From IMG/VR virus record IMGVR_UViG_3300022413_000007, positions 1-33,818 of that record: a DNA stretch of 33,818 nt. One strand, written 5' to 3'. A program made the position numbers and the translations under genes. This stretch comes from a virus. Under the pieces are notes generated by a model, which was not told the DNA's origin, did no database searches, and worked only from the letters and a program-made list of their open reading frames with translations. Positions 6,549-13,699 of this stretch are shown here, in pieces. Positions within the stretch are counted from its first letter, which is position 1; the number at the start of each line of letters is the position of its first letter.

Positions 6549-6987
6549 TTTAGATAAAGTCCTAAAGATGCATAATGAAATGACTGAAGCCGCATATTCA
6601 GTTATAGAGACAAAAGGAAAAGATTATAATAGAGAACAACAAGCACAAGGAGATACCTTATATAACATGACAATAGCAAAAGAACTAGGAATAACTGACT
6701 CAATTACCCAGGGTATTTTGGTCAGATTGTCTGATAAATTCATGCGATTAATTTCTTTAACTAAAAATCCTAAAGAACAACCAGCCGTGAAAGATGAATC
6801 TGTTAAAGATACCATACAAGACACTATTAATTATCTGGTTTACTTATACTGTAAATACGAAGAGGAAAGATCATGTAATATACAAGGATGTAGACCATTC
6901 AATGGATTTAATGATTTAACGTTTGTACAAACTCCACCAACATCAGATACTACAGGATTTTTTTATCAGGATGATTTAAATGGATGA
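6541..6987 (+). CDS. DUF1599/Nmad1-like (MazG-like) protein, 148 aa
   Basis: The start at ATG 6541 is preferred because it fits the recurring junction; an upstream ATG (6514) would give a longer overlap. The core KGKDYN...DTLYNM...ILVRLSDKFMRL...VKDESVKDTIQDTINYLVYL (residues about 22-105) has the all-helical D/E pattern of DUF1599, described as nucleotide-modification-associated domain 1 and related to MazG-type nucleotide pyrophosphohydrolases. It probably acts on nucleotides. No base-modifying enzyme is evident nearby. The C-terminal 40 residues are unassigned. Confidence 0.65.
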   Translation: MTSLDKVLKMHNEMTEAAYSVIETKGKDYNREQQAQGDTLYNMTIAKELGITDSITQGILVRLSDKFMRLISLTKNPKEQPAVKDESVKDTIQDTINYLVYLYCKYEEERSCNIQGCRPFNGFNDLTFVQTPPTSDTTGFFYQDDLNG

Positions 6988-7231
6988 GTTCACTGGAGAT
7001 AAAGTAGAAAAGATGAATGTTGCTATGCATACATTTGTTGAAAAAATAATAGAAGAATATAAACCAACATACACTGAGGTAAAGGTGATGCTATACTTTG
7101 CACAAATTTTATTAGAGAAGAGTGAACAAATGGAATTGTTTGTTATTCGTGATGGTGTTAAAGATGATAACAAAGATGATGATAAAGGTCCCGGAAATAT
7201 ACCAAAGTTTAATCCCGAAGATTTTAAATGA
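6980..7231 (+). CDS. Hypothetical protein, 83 aa
   Basis: Helical N-terminal 55 residues, then a hydrophilic Asp/Lys-rich tail (DDNKDDDKG) that is probably disordered. Overlaps the preceding stop and the next start. No family recognised. Confidence 0.65.
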   Translation: MDEFTGDKVEKMNVAMHTFVEKIIEEYKPTYTEVKVMLYFAQILLEKSEQMELFVIRDGVKDDNKDDDKGPGNIPKFNPEDFK

Positions 7232-7317
7232 TTCATTGTAAACATATATTAATGGATCATGATGATTTAATCTATTGTCCTAAATGCGACATGTGTTGGT
7301 GGAGACAAAATGACTGA
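7228..7317 (+). CDS. Cys/His microprotein, 29 aa
   Basis: HCKH, CPKC and CWW give a compact Cys/His ligand set consistent with one zinc site. ATGA overlap upstream; the stop overlaps the next ATG. Confidence 0.55.
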   Translation: MIHCKHILMDHDDLIYCPKCDMCWWRQND

Positions 7318-7390
7318 GTTACTTGAATGGTTTGTTGGTTTGGGTTTAATCGGTATAGGATTCTATACATTTAATAGATTATTAAAATAA
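7310..7390 (+). CDS. Single-span membrane microprotein, 26 aa
   Basis: Almost the whole product is one hydrophobic helix (FVGLGLIGIGFYTF) with a basic C-terminus. It ends the operon, followed by an AT-rich spacer with a hairpin. Function unknown. Confidence 0.5.
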   Translation: MTELLEWFVGLGLIGIGFYTFNRLLK

Positions 7391-7425
7391 TTTAAAATAA
7401 AAAAATAATAGTTTTTTAGACTATT
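7391..7425 (-). terminator. Hairpin and U-run ending the 92-aa minus-strand gene
   Basis: AATAGT (7407-7412) pairs with ACTATT (7420-7425). On the minus strand the stem overlaps the stop codon and is followed by a long T-rich run. It also separates the convergent plus-strand operon. Confidence 0.5.
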
Positions 7426-7699
7426 TCTGATTCTTACCTATTACATAGAATAACAATGCTGTTGCTATCATAGTGATAACAGGTAGTAATTCTCTTGATA
7501 ATTGACCCGCTTGTTCTGAGTTGACTAGAGTAATATTTAGTACAGATCCTATAGTTAACAATAGCCATACTGATCCTATGAACAATATAACAATCTTTGC
7601 TAGTTTAATAGCAGCCTCTAGTTTTGAGGTCTTAGTATCTGCCCAATCAACTTCGTGAGTCTGTAACTTATCATTGTTTGGTTCGAATTCGGTACTCAT
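7421..7699 (-). CDS. Two-span membrane protein, holin-like, 92 aa
   Basis: ATG 7699 is chosen over upstream starts because a TATA box is centred 26 nt before it. A hydrophilic N-terminus of about 32 residues precedes two transmembrane helices (about 33-52 and 68-87) and a short basic tail. Size and topology resemble holins, but no family is recognised. It is transcribed divergently from the zinc-knuckle gene at 7750, apparently from a shared TATA box. Confidence 0.65.
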   Translation of the reverse strand: MSTEFEPNNDKLQTHEVDWADTKTSKLEAAIKLAKIVILFIGSVWLLLTIGSVLNITLVNSEQAGQLSRELLPVITMIATALLFYVIGKNQK

Positions 7700-7721
7700 T
7701 AATAAATCTTCGTATAAACAC

Positions 7722-7729
7722 ATATATAA
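7722..7729. promoter_or_regulatory. Shared bidirectional TATA box
   Basis: ATATATAA with a symmetric TATATA core lies almost midway between ATG 7699 (minus) and ATG 7750 (plus), about 26 and 24 nt from its centre. One box could serve two divergent leaderless genes. Confidence 0.55.
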
Positions 7730-7749
7730 GTATTTAATGTATGTCAGGC

Positions 7750-7938
7750 ATGAAAAGAGTAGTGAAAAGAGTACAATGTGTAGGCTGTGAGAGTAGAGGT
7801 CCATTATTTAAAATAACAATAGAAACTGAGAATAGAATCGGTGGACTTTGCAAAGAATGTTATACAATTCCAACTGAAAGATTTCCAAAGACAGAAGAAA
7901 AAATATCTAAACTTACGCGTGCTATATTAGGGATTTAA
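7750..7938 (+). CDS. Zinc-knuckle basic protein, 62 aa
   Basis: CVGC and CKEC frame a beta-rich segment (LFKITIETENRIGGL), a typical zinc-ribbon layout, with a basic N-terminus and a helical tail. ATG 7750 fits the TATA spacing better than ATG 7741 (three residues longer, same frame). Confidence 0.7.
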   Translation: MKRVVKRVQCVGCESRGPLFKITIETENRIGGLCKECYTIPTERFPKTEEKISKLTRAILGI

Positions 7939-7956
7939 TAGGTTAGGATAGGTACG

Positions 7957-7964
7957 TTTATATA
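7957..7964 (+). promoter_or_regulatory. TATA box for the exonuclease operon
   Basis: TTTATATA preceded by ACG is centred about 26 nt upstream of the TTG start at 7987, supporting that unusual start codon and a leaderless message. Confidence 0.65.
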
Positions 7965-7986
7965 ACCATACTACCATTGATCTATA

Positions 7987-8712
7987 TTGCCTAAGATATT
8001 AACAAAGGATGAACTACAAGCAAGATTCAATAACAGAATGAATATGAGTGAATTACAACTGGAACAATTATTTGGTAATAAATTAACATCAATGCAGAAA
8101 AGATATCTGGAAAAGGGGATCAGATATCAGTTAATCTATGACATCGAGACATCTGACTTTGACCCGGAACAGAATTTTATAATCTGTTATTGTGGCATTG
8201 TCAGAGATATATTGACTGGTAAGATAGAAAAGGTACAGGATTCAATCACAAAGAAGGATATTCAACAGGCAGTAAACAATCAATCATTTGACTTTGATAA
8301 AAGACTTTTAGAAACACTATCATATAATATTAGAAATGTAGATCATGTTGTTGGTCATTACTCCACAAAGTTTGATAATCCATATTTCAGATCAAGATGT
8401 CTGTTTACTAATCAATCTGAATTAATCCCCGAATATGGAGAGGTAAATTATGGAGATACATGGAGAATGATGAAGACGACAATGAAGGCAAAGAGAAATA
8501 CATTAAAGAATTTCATACGTCAGACTACGGGCAATGATGAGAAGACATTTGTTGATCTGAAATACTGGTATATTACTCATTTCAAGGATCATAAGCTTTG
8601 GACTAAGGCTATGGGATATATTATTGATCACTGTGTCAAGGATGTTAAGATGACATATGAAGGTTTATTAAAGGCAGAGAAGTTTAATAGTATACAGAGG
8701 ATGAAGGCATGA
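7987..8712 (+). CDS. DEDD-family 3'-5' exonuclease, 241 aa
   Basis: Exo I is YDIETSD (D52, E54), Exo II is GHYSTKFDNPYF (D130) and Exo III is HCVKDV (D219). This is the RNase H-like proofreading exonuclease fold, here a stand-alone protein without a polymerase domain. At the usual Exo III tyrosine position, four residues before the Asp, there is His215. The first 45 residues are a separate helical extension. The TTG start is supported by promoter spacing. It probably trims DNA during replication or recombination with the Cas4-like nuclease downstream. Confidence 0.85.
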   Translation: MPKILTKDELQARFNNRMNMSELQLEQLFGNKLTSMQKRYLEKGIRYQLIYDIETSDFDPEQNFIICYCGIVRDILTGKIEKVQDSITKKDIQQAVNNQSFDFDKRLLETLSYNIRNVDHVVGHYSTKFDNPYFRSRCLFTNQSELIPEYGEVNYGDTWRMMKTTMKAKRNTLKNFIRQTTGNDEKTFVDLKYWYITHFKDHKLWTKAMGYIIDHCVKDVKMTYEGLLKAEKFNSIQRMKA

Positions 8713-8849
8713 AGACAGTAACCGTACCAATAACCGAAATAGGAACGTTTATTCATAATATTGATATGAGTAAATATTCATATAACATTGTCGAGCAAAA
8801 ACCACAGTATTTTATTGTAGAGGTAACAGAAAATGAACATGTCGTTTGA
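8709..8849 (+). CDS. Hypothetical microprotein, 46 aa
   Basis: ATGA overlap with the exonuclease stop. A beta-rich sequence of alternating hydrophobic residues, no metal motif, no family recognised. Its 3' end overlaps the next frame by 17 bases. Confidence 0.6.
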   Translation: MKTVTVPITEIGTFIHNIDMSKYSYNIVEQKPQYFIVEVTENEHVV

Positions 8850-9000
8850 AATAAATATATCCATTACGGAATTTGAAACCATGTTAAAATGGATAAGTCA
8901 TGTCAAAGCTCCGACAAAGAAAGAATTAGATTTGGTAAATAAGGTAAGGTTCATAATAGAAAATATGAAGATAGAATTAGATTTATATAAAGATGACTGA
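8833..9000 (+). CDS. Helical hypothetical protein, 55 aa
   Basis: Helical and charged, ending in LYKDD. Its 3' junction repeats the one at 6531-6546 exactly. It could start at ATG 8833 or two codons later (8839). Possibly related to the 55-aa protein at 6381. Confidence 0.6.
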   Translation: MNMSFEINISITEFETMLKWISHVKAPTKKELDLVNKVRFIIENMKIELDLYKDD

Positions 9001-9145
9001 ACACCATCATAAATGTTACAACTGTGATTCTTTAGAGACTAAATTCTGTCCGCTTTGTGACAAATGGATGTGTGATTCATGCCGCAAAGATTATCCTAAC
9101 AGAATCAAAGGGTTTATAAATGAGAAGGTTCTAGGTAAAGAATGA
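8993..9145 (+). CDS. B-box-like zinc-finger protein, 50 aa
   Basis: Ligands HHHKCYNC, FCPLC and MCDSC give three Cys pairs plus His, resembling a B-box or FYVE-like two-zinc module. Overlaps both neighbours. Confidence 0.7.
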   Translation: MTEHHHKCYNCDSLETKFCPLCDKWMCDSCRKDYPNRIKGFINEKVLGKE

Positions 9146-9225
9146 GTTTTCCTGATGTCAATCCTAAACCTAAAGTAGATCCTCCTGACTGGTGGGAACT
9201 TGATGAGGACTATGAAGATGGTTGA
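9142..9225 (+). CDS. Acidic microprotein, 27 aa
   Basis: Proline-rich N-terminus, WW pair, acidic tail DEDYEDG. The DNA encoding this tail recurs at the end of the next gene. ATGA overlap upstream. Confidence 0.5.
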   Translation: MSFPDVNPKPKVDPPDWWELDEDYEDG

Positions 9226-9379
9226 GTTTGATGTTACTGTTAGTAGAAAAGGTGTAGGAACTATATTTAAATTTCACAAGGAAGATATAGAAGAAATATT
9301 TAAACCATCAGCAGCATTTAGTATTTTATCAGCATATGTAAAAAGTCTTGCACCTGATGAGGACTATGAAGATGAGTAA
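9212..9379 (+). CDS. Hypothetical protein, 55 aa
   Basis: Starts at ATG 9212 (or 9218) within the preceding gene's tail and ends in DEDYEDE. The 20-bp sequence TGATGAGGACTATGAAGATG spans both the incoming (9201-9220) and outgoing (9355-9374) junctions and supplies a GAGGA ribosome-binding motif before each ATG. Confidence 0.6.
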   Translation: MKMVEFDVTVSRKGVGTIFKFHKEDIEEIFKPSAAFSILSAYVKSLAPDEDYEDE

Positions 9380-9482
9380 AACAAGAATGACTATTATAGA
9401 TTATTTAGGTGGTATGATAAGAACTGTAACATATTCTGACAGAGCGCCAAAAATTAGATTATTTTGGAAATGGTGGTTTTGA
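9366..9482 (+). CDS. Basic microprotein, 38 aa
   Basis: Starts MKM, as does the previous gene, because both use the repeated junction. The C-terminus is Trp-rich and basic (LFWKWWF). No family recognised. Confidence 0.5.
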   Translation: MKMSKTRMTIIDYLGGMIRTVTYSDRAPKIRLFWKWWF

Positions 9483-9483
9483 T

Positions 9484-9597
9484 TTGAAAGGTTATTCAGG
9501 TTGTAATGAATGTGACGAAATCTTGTTCACTGTTTTTGAAGATATATTAATATGTAATACTTGCGGACATCCTCATAAATTGGAAGAATTATCTTGA
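9484..9597 (+). CDS. Zinc-ribbon microprotein, 37 aa
   Basis: TTG start right after the preceding stop. CNEC (7-10) and CNTCGH (24-29) make a two-knuckle zinc ribbon. Its TGA overlaps the next TTG start. Confidence 0.6.
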   Translation: MKGYSGCNECDEILFTVFEDILICNTCGHPHKLEELS

Positions 9598-9926
9598 ACA
9601 AAAAAGATAAGGTAAATGAAATCAAGAAACGTGTAGGTGAAAGATTCAATGGTAGATGTGAAATCTGTCATATTGAATGGTCACCCCGAGGAATGACATT
9701 TCATCATATTAGTTATAAAGATACAGATAAGAAACATTCAGACTTTGGTAAGGGATATGATGGTATGCTTGATTACTATGTTTATCTGGAACCTTTGATC
9801 TTAGCAGAACCAGAAAGATTTGCGTACTTATGCAATACACATCATCAGGTTATAACCCGGTTCTTAAGATTTTCAGTAGATAAACAAGATAGAATATTTG
9901 ATTTAATAAAGAGGTCTAGATATTGA
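9594..9926 (+). CDS. HNH-like nuclease, 110 aa
   Basis: CEIC (22-25) followed by MTFHHIS (H37, H38) and YLCNTHHQV (C80, H83, H84) matches the beta-beta-alpha-metal layout of HNH proteins with a structural zinc site. It starts at TTG 9594, overlapping the previous stop. It could nick DNA during recombination or packaging, but HNH-like folds also occur as non-catalytic binders. Confidence 0.7.
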   Translation: MNKKDKVNEIKKRVGERFNGRCEICHIEWSPRGMTFHHISYKDTDKKHSDFGKGYDGMLDYYVYLEPLILAEPERFAYLCNTHHQVITRFLRFSVDKQDRIFDLIKRSRY

Positions 9927-10621
9927 TTGAAGAGATTTATAGAAAATTCATAAGAGACAAAGTAGAAAGCGGTGGACGTAGAGCAGGGTTACATGTATCA
10001 GATTTAGTTAGTGATTGCCTTAGAAAATCATGGTATCGTATGAGTGGCTTACCTGTAATACACGGTGATGACTCTGTTACTAATTTTTACTATGGTACTA
10101 CAGTTCATGAATCATTCGATGGTATGTTTGAAATAATGGAAAACAAAATGTGTGTTAATCCTTATGCAGAGATAACAGAAGAGGAAATGGTAGACATTGA
10201 TAAGGAAATGAAAGATAATCCTTTTAAATGGGTATCAGGATCTTTTGATGCTCTATATAATGGTGATACTATATTAGATTTTAAGACTGCAAAGAAATTA
10301 CCAACCTCCCCATCTATGAGTTATATTAAACAAATAAATTTCTATTCGTATATGTATTATCTTCAAACAGGTGTGGAGATTAAGAAAGGTTGTATATTTT
10401 ATCTGGATAAGTCAACCGCATTTCATAATGTCAGAGAATTCCATTTTGATTTATTAACCTTAGAAGAAAACCGCGGTCATATGATTGCAGCAATGGATGA
10501 AATAGCAGGTGAAGAACCACCCGAAAAAGTACCAGGTATTCTATGTACAGTATGTCCTTATAAAGATAACTGTGATCCTCATGGTTACTATGATTATAAA
10601 TTAAAAAGGTTTATTAATTAG
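9923..10621 (+). CDS. Cas4/RecB-like PD-(D/E)XK nuclease with Fe-S cluster, 232 aa
   Basis: All hallmarks of the Cas4 family are visible: HVSDL with C32, GTTVHESFD (H62), the catalytic set D109, D119 and K121 (in ILDFKTA), the QxxxY motif Q137-Y141 and a C-terminal CTVCPYKDNC (C208, C211, C217). Together with C32 these should hold a 4Fe-4S cluster. Stand-alone Cas4-like nucleases of archaeal viruses resect DNA ends for recombination. There is no CRISPR array here. The TTG start overlaps the HNH gene stop. Confidence 0.88.
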   Translation: MIEEIYRKFIRDKVESGGRRAGLHVSDLVSDCLRKSWYRMSGLPVIHGDDSVTNFYYGTTVHESFDGMFEIMENKMCVNPYAEITEEEMVDIDKEMKDNPFKWVSGSFDALYNGDTILDFKTAKKLPTSPSMSYIKQINFYSYMYYLQTGVEIKKGCIFYLDKSTAFHNVREFHFDLLTLEENRGHMIAAMDEIAGEEPPEKVPGILCTVCPYKDNCDPHGYYDYKLKRFIN

Positions 10622-10639
10622 TTGTTTGTTAATTAATCA

Positions 10640-10975
10640 ATGACTGACGTAACAATGTCCTCTCTTGGAATCAAAGAAGAATCTATTGAATTCGAGAAAG
10701 AGACCCAGACTCTCGGTGAGTTTGTTGGACAGAAATTAAGAATCACTGGTATTGAGGCTAAGAAATTAGGTTCATATGATGGTGTAATCTTTACCTTAAT
10801 GGATTCTGTCAAAGACAAACAAGGTGATGAGTGGAATAAAATTCACACAACAAAATCTTCAATTGTTTCATCTTTCAAAGATGTTCAATTAAAAGATGGA
10901 GATGTGTTAACCGTAAAAGTTGTCGGCGGTAAAGGATCCAAAGGAAAGGATTGGTACGACATTAAAGATATTTAG
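10640..10975 (+). CDS. Small OB-fold-like, possible ssDNA-binding protein, 111 aa
   Basis: Residues 25-110 alternate beta strands in an OB-like order (GEFVGQKLRITGIEAK, YDGVIFTLMD, DVLTVKVVGG, KDWYDIKD). Its position at the end of the recombination/replication operon, after the Cas4-like nuclease, suggests a single-strand binding role. This is inference from strand pattern and context. GTTTATTAAT about 26 nt upstream might be an internal promoter. A strong terminator follows. Confidence 0.5.
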   Translation: MTDVTMSSLGIKEESIEFEKETQTLGEFVGQKLRITGIEAKKLGSYDGVIFTLMDSVKDKQGDEWNKIHTTKSSIVSSFKDVQLKDGDVLTVKVVGGKGSKGKDWYDIKDI

Positions 10976-11009
10976 GATTTTTTTTAATTCCTAATATTTT
11001 ATTTTTTTT
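10972..11009 (+). terminator. Hairpin and U-run ending the replication operon
   Basis: TTAGGA (10972-10977) overlaps the stop codon and pairs with TCCTAA (10989-10994), followed by a T-rich run. It separates convergent genes. Confidence 0.65.
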
Positions 11010-12066
11010 CTTCTTCAAAAAAGTTAGGATGTTCTTCTAAAAAGAATTCACACTGTTCACATTTATCTTTTATGATATGATTAGCCAGAATATTTCGTCT
11101 CTCTTTTTTAGTCATATAATCACCAACATGAGGATTTCTTAACAATACTTTACCAAAGTCACATATATCATCTGACCATTCAGATAAACGTTGAATCTGT
11201 TCATCTAGTTTCTTAAGGTGTGGGTTATGTTCTTTAGCCCATTTTAATCCTTTGGTTGTTAATCGTTTTACTGCTTCATGACATGCACAACCACATTTTT
11301 CTGCACGGCATTGATTTAAATCATTATTACATTTAAGACATTTTTGTTCTCTATCAAACTGCTCCCATCTATTTAATATCTCTGTCTCATATTTTGTAGA
11401 GTTATTTAAACTATCATATGTAGAACATGCTAACAGAATGGCTTCATATTTTGCTTCGTCTGTAGCGAATCTTTTATCTGCTATAGTCTTCCATCTTTTC
11501 TTTATCTTTAGGAAGATCTCTTGTGGTACACGTTTAGATTCCCAATCATCATACATACTACTATATATTTGTAACCATTCATCCTTTAATGGAAATCCTG
11601 AAACATCTTCTTCAATATCTTTAACAGTCTTTGTCTTATAATCTTGGGCTGGACCCCTAGGTTGTAGGTCCTTAATTCGTTTAATAATTTCAGGTCCTTG
11701 TTTGATTAAATCTCTGTCTGTTATAGAATTAATGTCAAAGTCTTTTGGTTGTGTTTCTCTAGTCTCTTTATATTTTTCTGGTAATGAAGTATGAATATGA
11801 TTGAATGAAATACTTGGAAAATATTTATCTCTTAATGCTTTAATAATTTTTGAGACATTTTTAATATTTGTAGGATCTTTGGAGTAACGACCCTTACTAA
11901 CAATTGCCTTTGCTTGATTAACAGCCTCTGGTCTTTTGTTTTCTAAACCTTCTGCAATATGGTTAGCCAGTTTAAGTATTAAAGGTTTTAACTGTACTTG
12001 CTGAACATCTGATATTTTCTTAATTTCTGCGGTTAATTTCCTAGTAGTATTTAAGTATTCAGACAT
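10999..12066 (-). CDS. Hypothetical Cys-rich protein, 355 aa
   Basis: No family recognised. Residues 1-240 are helical and charged. Residues 243-262 hold a dense metal-binding cluster (CLKC, then C253 and CGCACH), and a further CEQC lies at 336-339. The mix of zinc knuckles and basic helices would fit a nucleic-acid-associated protein. It stands alone at the boundary of early and late halves with a TATA-type promoter, so it is probably not part of the late regulon. Confidence 0.75.
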   Translation of the reverse strand: MSEYLNTTRKLTAEIKKISDVQQVQLKPLILKLANHIAEGLENKRPEAVNQAKAIVSKGRYSKDPTNIKNVSKIIKALRDKYFPSISFNHIHTSLPEKYKETRETQPKDFDINSITDRDLIKQGPEIIKRIKDLQPRGPAQDYKTKTVKDIEEDVSGFPLKDEWLQIYSSMYDDWESKRVPQEIFLKIKKRWKTIADKRFATDEAKYEAILLACSTYDSLNNSTKYETEILNRWEQFDREQKCLKCNNDLNQCRAEKCGCACHEAVKRLTTKGLKWAKEHNPHLKKLDEQIQRLSEWSDDICDFGKVLLRNPHVGDYMTKKERRNILANHIIKDKCEQCEFFLEEHPNFFEEEKK

Positions 12067-12094
12067 GTTTATATACTATAAAAATATATTCTAC

Positions 12095-12102
12095 TATATA
12101 AG
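12095..12102 (-). promoter_or_regulatory. TATA box for the 355-aa gene
   Basis: CTTATATA on the minus strand, centred about 32 nt upstream of ATG 12066. The spacing implies a very short leader rather than a strictly leaderless message. Confidence 0.45.
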
Positions 12103-12112
12103 GCTTTTGGTT

Positions 12113-12131
12113 ATAAACTACTATGGTTTAT
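12113..12131 (-). terminator. Hairpin at the end of the last late operon
   Basis: ATAAAC pairs with GTTTAT around a 7-nt loop and overlaps the stop codon of the gene ending at 12128. No long U-run follows. Confidence 0.35.
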
Positions 12132-12847
12132 GCTATTCGCCTATAATATAATTTTACATACACGTCATTAGAATTATTTAACCATGTTATTGCATGTGGT
12201 CCAATTGCTGGGTTTGCACTAAAAGACTCAACAAATTGTTTTGCTGCACTTGCACCTGCTGTACTCCTATAATCAACGTTTGCGTTATTTGTATTCATTG
12301 CAGGAAATAACCATTCTGCTCCGTCAACTATTGGTGCTCCTAATAACTCTACTTTATGCGTAGTTGAAGTTAATGGTACTATTTGATCACCATATGCAAT
12401 TAAGAAAGGTGATGTATCTACAGGTGTTTCAGCATCAACTTTAAATAATCCAACAACAACTCTATAAGTTGAGTTAGTAGATGTTCCACTTTTAAATTCA
12501 ATATGTGTTACAGTGTATAATTCTCCGGCTGATCCTAATTGATATCCTTTTTCTCCTATCCAATCTCCTGATAAAGATGTTATCTCTGCATCATCTGTAA
12601 TAGGGGTTGTACTAAATTCAGTAAAACCTGTTCCAATTTGAGTCCATGTTATAGAACCTGGTGCAGACACATGACTGTTATAATACCATACGGCTTCATC
12701 TGCATCAAAGAAAGGTCTATCAGCAGACCATGATGATATTGCTGTTCTCTGTGCAGTAGTACCTGAACCATGTGTGGTTTCCTCTAATGCTAAATCAGAA
12801 AGATTATCGTTACTCCAAGTGTTGATTGCTGGATCAGTAGTAGTCAT
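12128..12847 (-). CDS. Putative tail fibre/virion protein, 239 aa
   Basis: Ser/Thr/Asn-rich, beta-rich sequence with few charges, typical of tail fibres and adhesion proteins. Residues 100-239 look like a jelly-roll domain (VVVGLFKV, EWLFPAMNTNN, VYVKLYYRRI at the end). It lies two bases after the 212-aa gene in the same late transcript. The exact role is inferred from composition and location. Confidence 0.6.
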   Translation of the reverse strand: MTTTDPAINTWSNDNLSDLALEETTHGSGTTAQRTAISSWSADRPFFDADEAVWYYNSHVSAPGSITWTQIGTGFTEFSTTPITDDAEITSLSGDWIGEKGYQLGSAGELYTVTHIEFKSGTSTNSTYRVVVGLFKVDAETPVDTSPFLIAYGDQIVPLTSTTHKVELLGAPIVDGAEWLFPAMNTNNANVDYRSTAGASAAKQFVESFSANPAIGPHAITWLNNSNDVYVKLYYRRIA

Positions 12848-12849
12848 GA

Positions 12850-13488
12850 TTATAACGTTCCATTTTGTTGAAGTTCAGTTGTACGAATGACTAGAGTGTC
12901 ACCAGTGTCTAAAGTAAAATCAGAAAATACAACACGACTATGACACTTTAAAGCATCAGAAACATGCCAATGAATACCCGCTTCTGTGATGGTTTCAGGG
13001 GGGGAATCAAGACTAGTTTCATCCCATAGTATAGCCCATACCGCAGTTTGTAGATTTCTGGTTCTTGTTCCTGCAACAGAGTATTGTTTTCTAGTATAAG
13101 CGGCGTCAGTTAATTCAGTTTGTAAATCAGTCTGTGTAACATCTTCTGCTGTGTTATCAGTACCTATACTTGCATAATCTAATTCAGTAGATACAGCGCC
13201 TATATCTCTATCTATTGATTCTTGAATACCTTGGTTTAATATAACATTATCTGAGTATACCTGTTTAACTGGTAATGCTGTTGTATGAGTACCATTAATC
13301 TGATCTTCTATTTGCTCTAAAATATATTTCTCTAACTGTGAATTAAGAGTGGGTCCCTCTTTGAATTGAATATCATCTTTATGGAATTGCCCTACATACC
13401 ATTCATTTCCCTTCATACTGATATGTCTTGATGTACACTCGGACATTTTCAGTAATCTATCATTAACAAATGGCTTAGGTGATTCCAT
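12850..13488 (-). CDS. Putative tail/baseplate protein, 212 aa
   Basis: ATG 13488 is chosen because the late promoter octamer lies 28 nt upstream, as at other virion genes; an in-frame ATG at 13497 would be too close. The C-terminal half is beta-rich (VVFSDFTLDTGDTLVIRTTE). No family recognised. It forms a two-gene unit with the fibre-like gene downstream. Confidence 0.65.
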   Translation of the reverse strand: MESPKPFVNDRLLKMSECTSRHISMKGNEWYVGQFHKDDIQFKEGPTLNSQLEKYILEQIEDQINGTHTTALPVKQVYSDNVILNQGIQESIDRDIGAVSTELDYASIGTDNTAEDVTQTDLQTELTDAAYTRKQYSVAGTRTRNLQTAVWAILWDETSLDSPPETITEAGIHWHVSDALKCHSRVVFSDFTLDTGDTLVIRTTELQQNGTL

Positions 13489-13516
13489 ACAATACACTTC
13501 CTTAATTCTAATTGAA

Positions 13517-13524
13517 AGAAGTAA
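13517..13524 (-). promoter_or_regulatory. Late promoter element (212-aa gene)
   Basis: TTACTTCT on the minus strand, 28 nt before ATG 13488. No good TATA box follows. Confidence 0.7.
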
Positions 13525-13528
13525 ATAT

Positions 13529-13699
13529 ATGCCGGATAAAAAACAACCTAAGATAGGTAAAAAGACAGATAGATCTAGATATTTAGAAAGTTTACCTAAA
13601 AAAGATAGATATGACTATCTTATAAAAGAGGCTGATGATATGTGTACCTTATGGACTAAACGAAAAACTGATTTACAACAAAAAAAACCAAAACGTTAA
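13529..13699 (+). CDS. Basic microprotein, 56 aa
   Basis: Lys/Arg-rich throughout, probably nucleic-acid binding or a small packaging accessory. It sits on the plus strand between two minus-strand virion genes; its stop TAA and the opposing gene's TAA share the bases TTAA (13696-13699). No clear TATA box. No family recognised. Confidence 0.55.
   Translation: MPDKKQPKIGKKTDRSRYLESLPKKDRYDYLIKEADDMCTLWTKRKTDLQQKKPKR

Noticed and set aside
9923-10621. CRISPR adaptation module suggested by the Cas4-like gene
   Set aside because: No Cas1, Cas2, effector or repeat-spacer array anywhere in the window; Cas4-like nucleases are common in archaeal viruses on their own.
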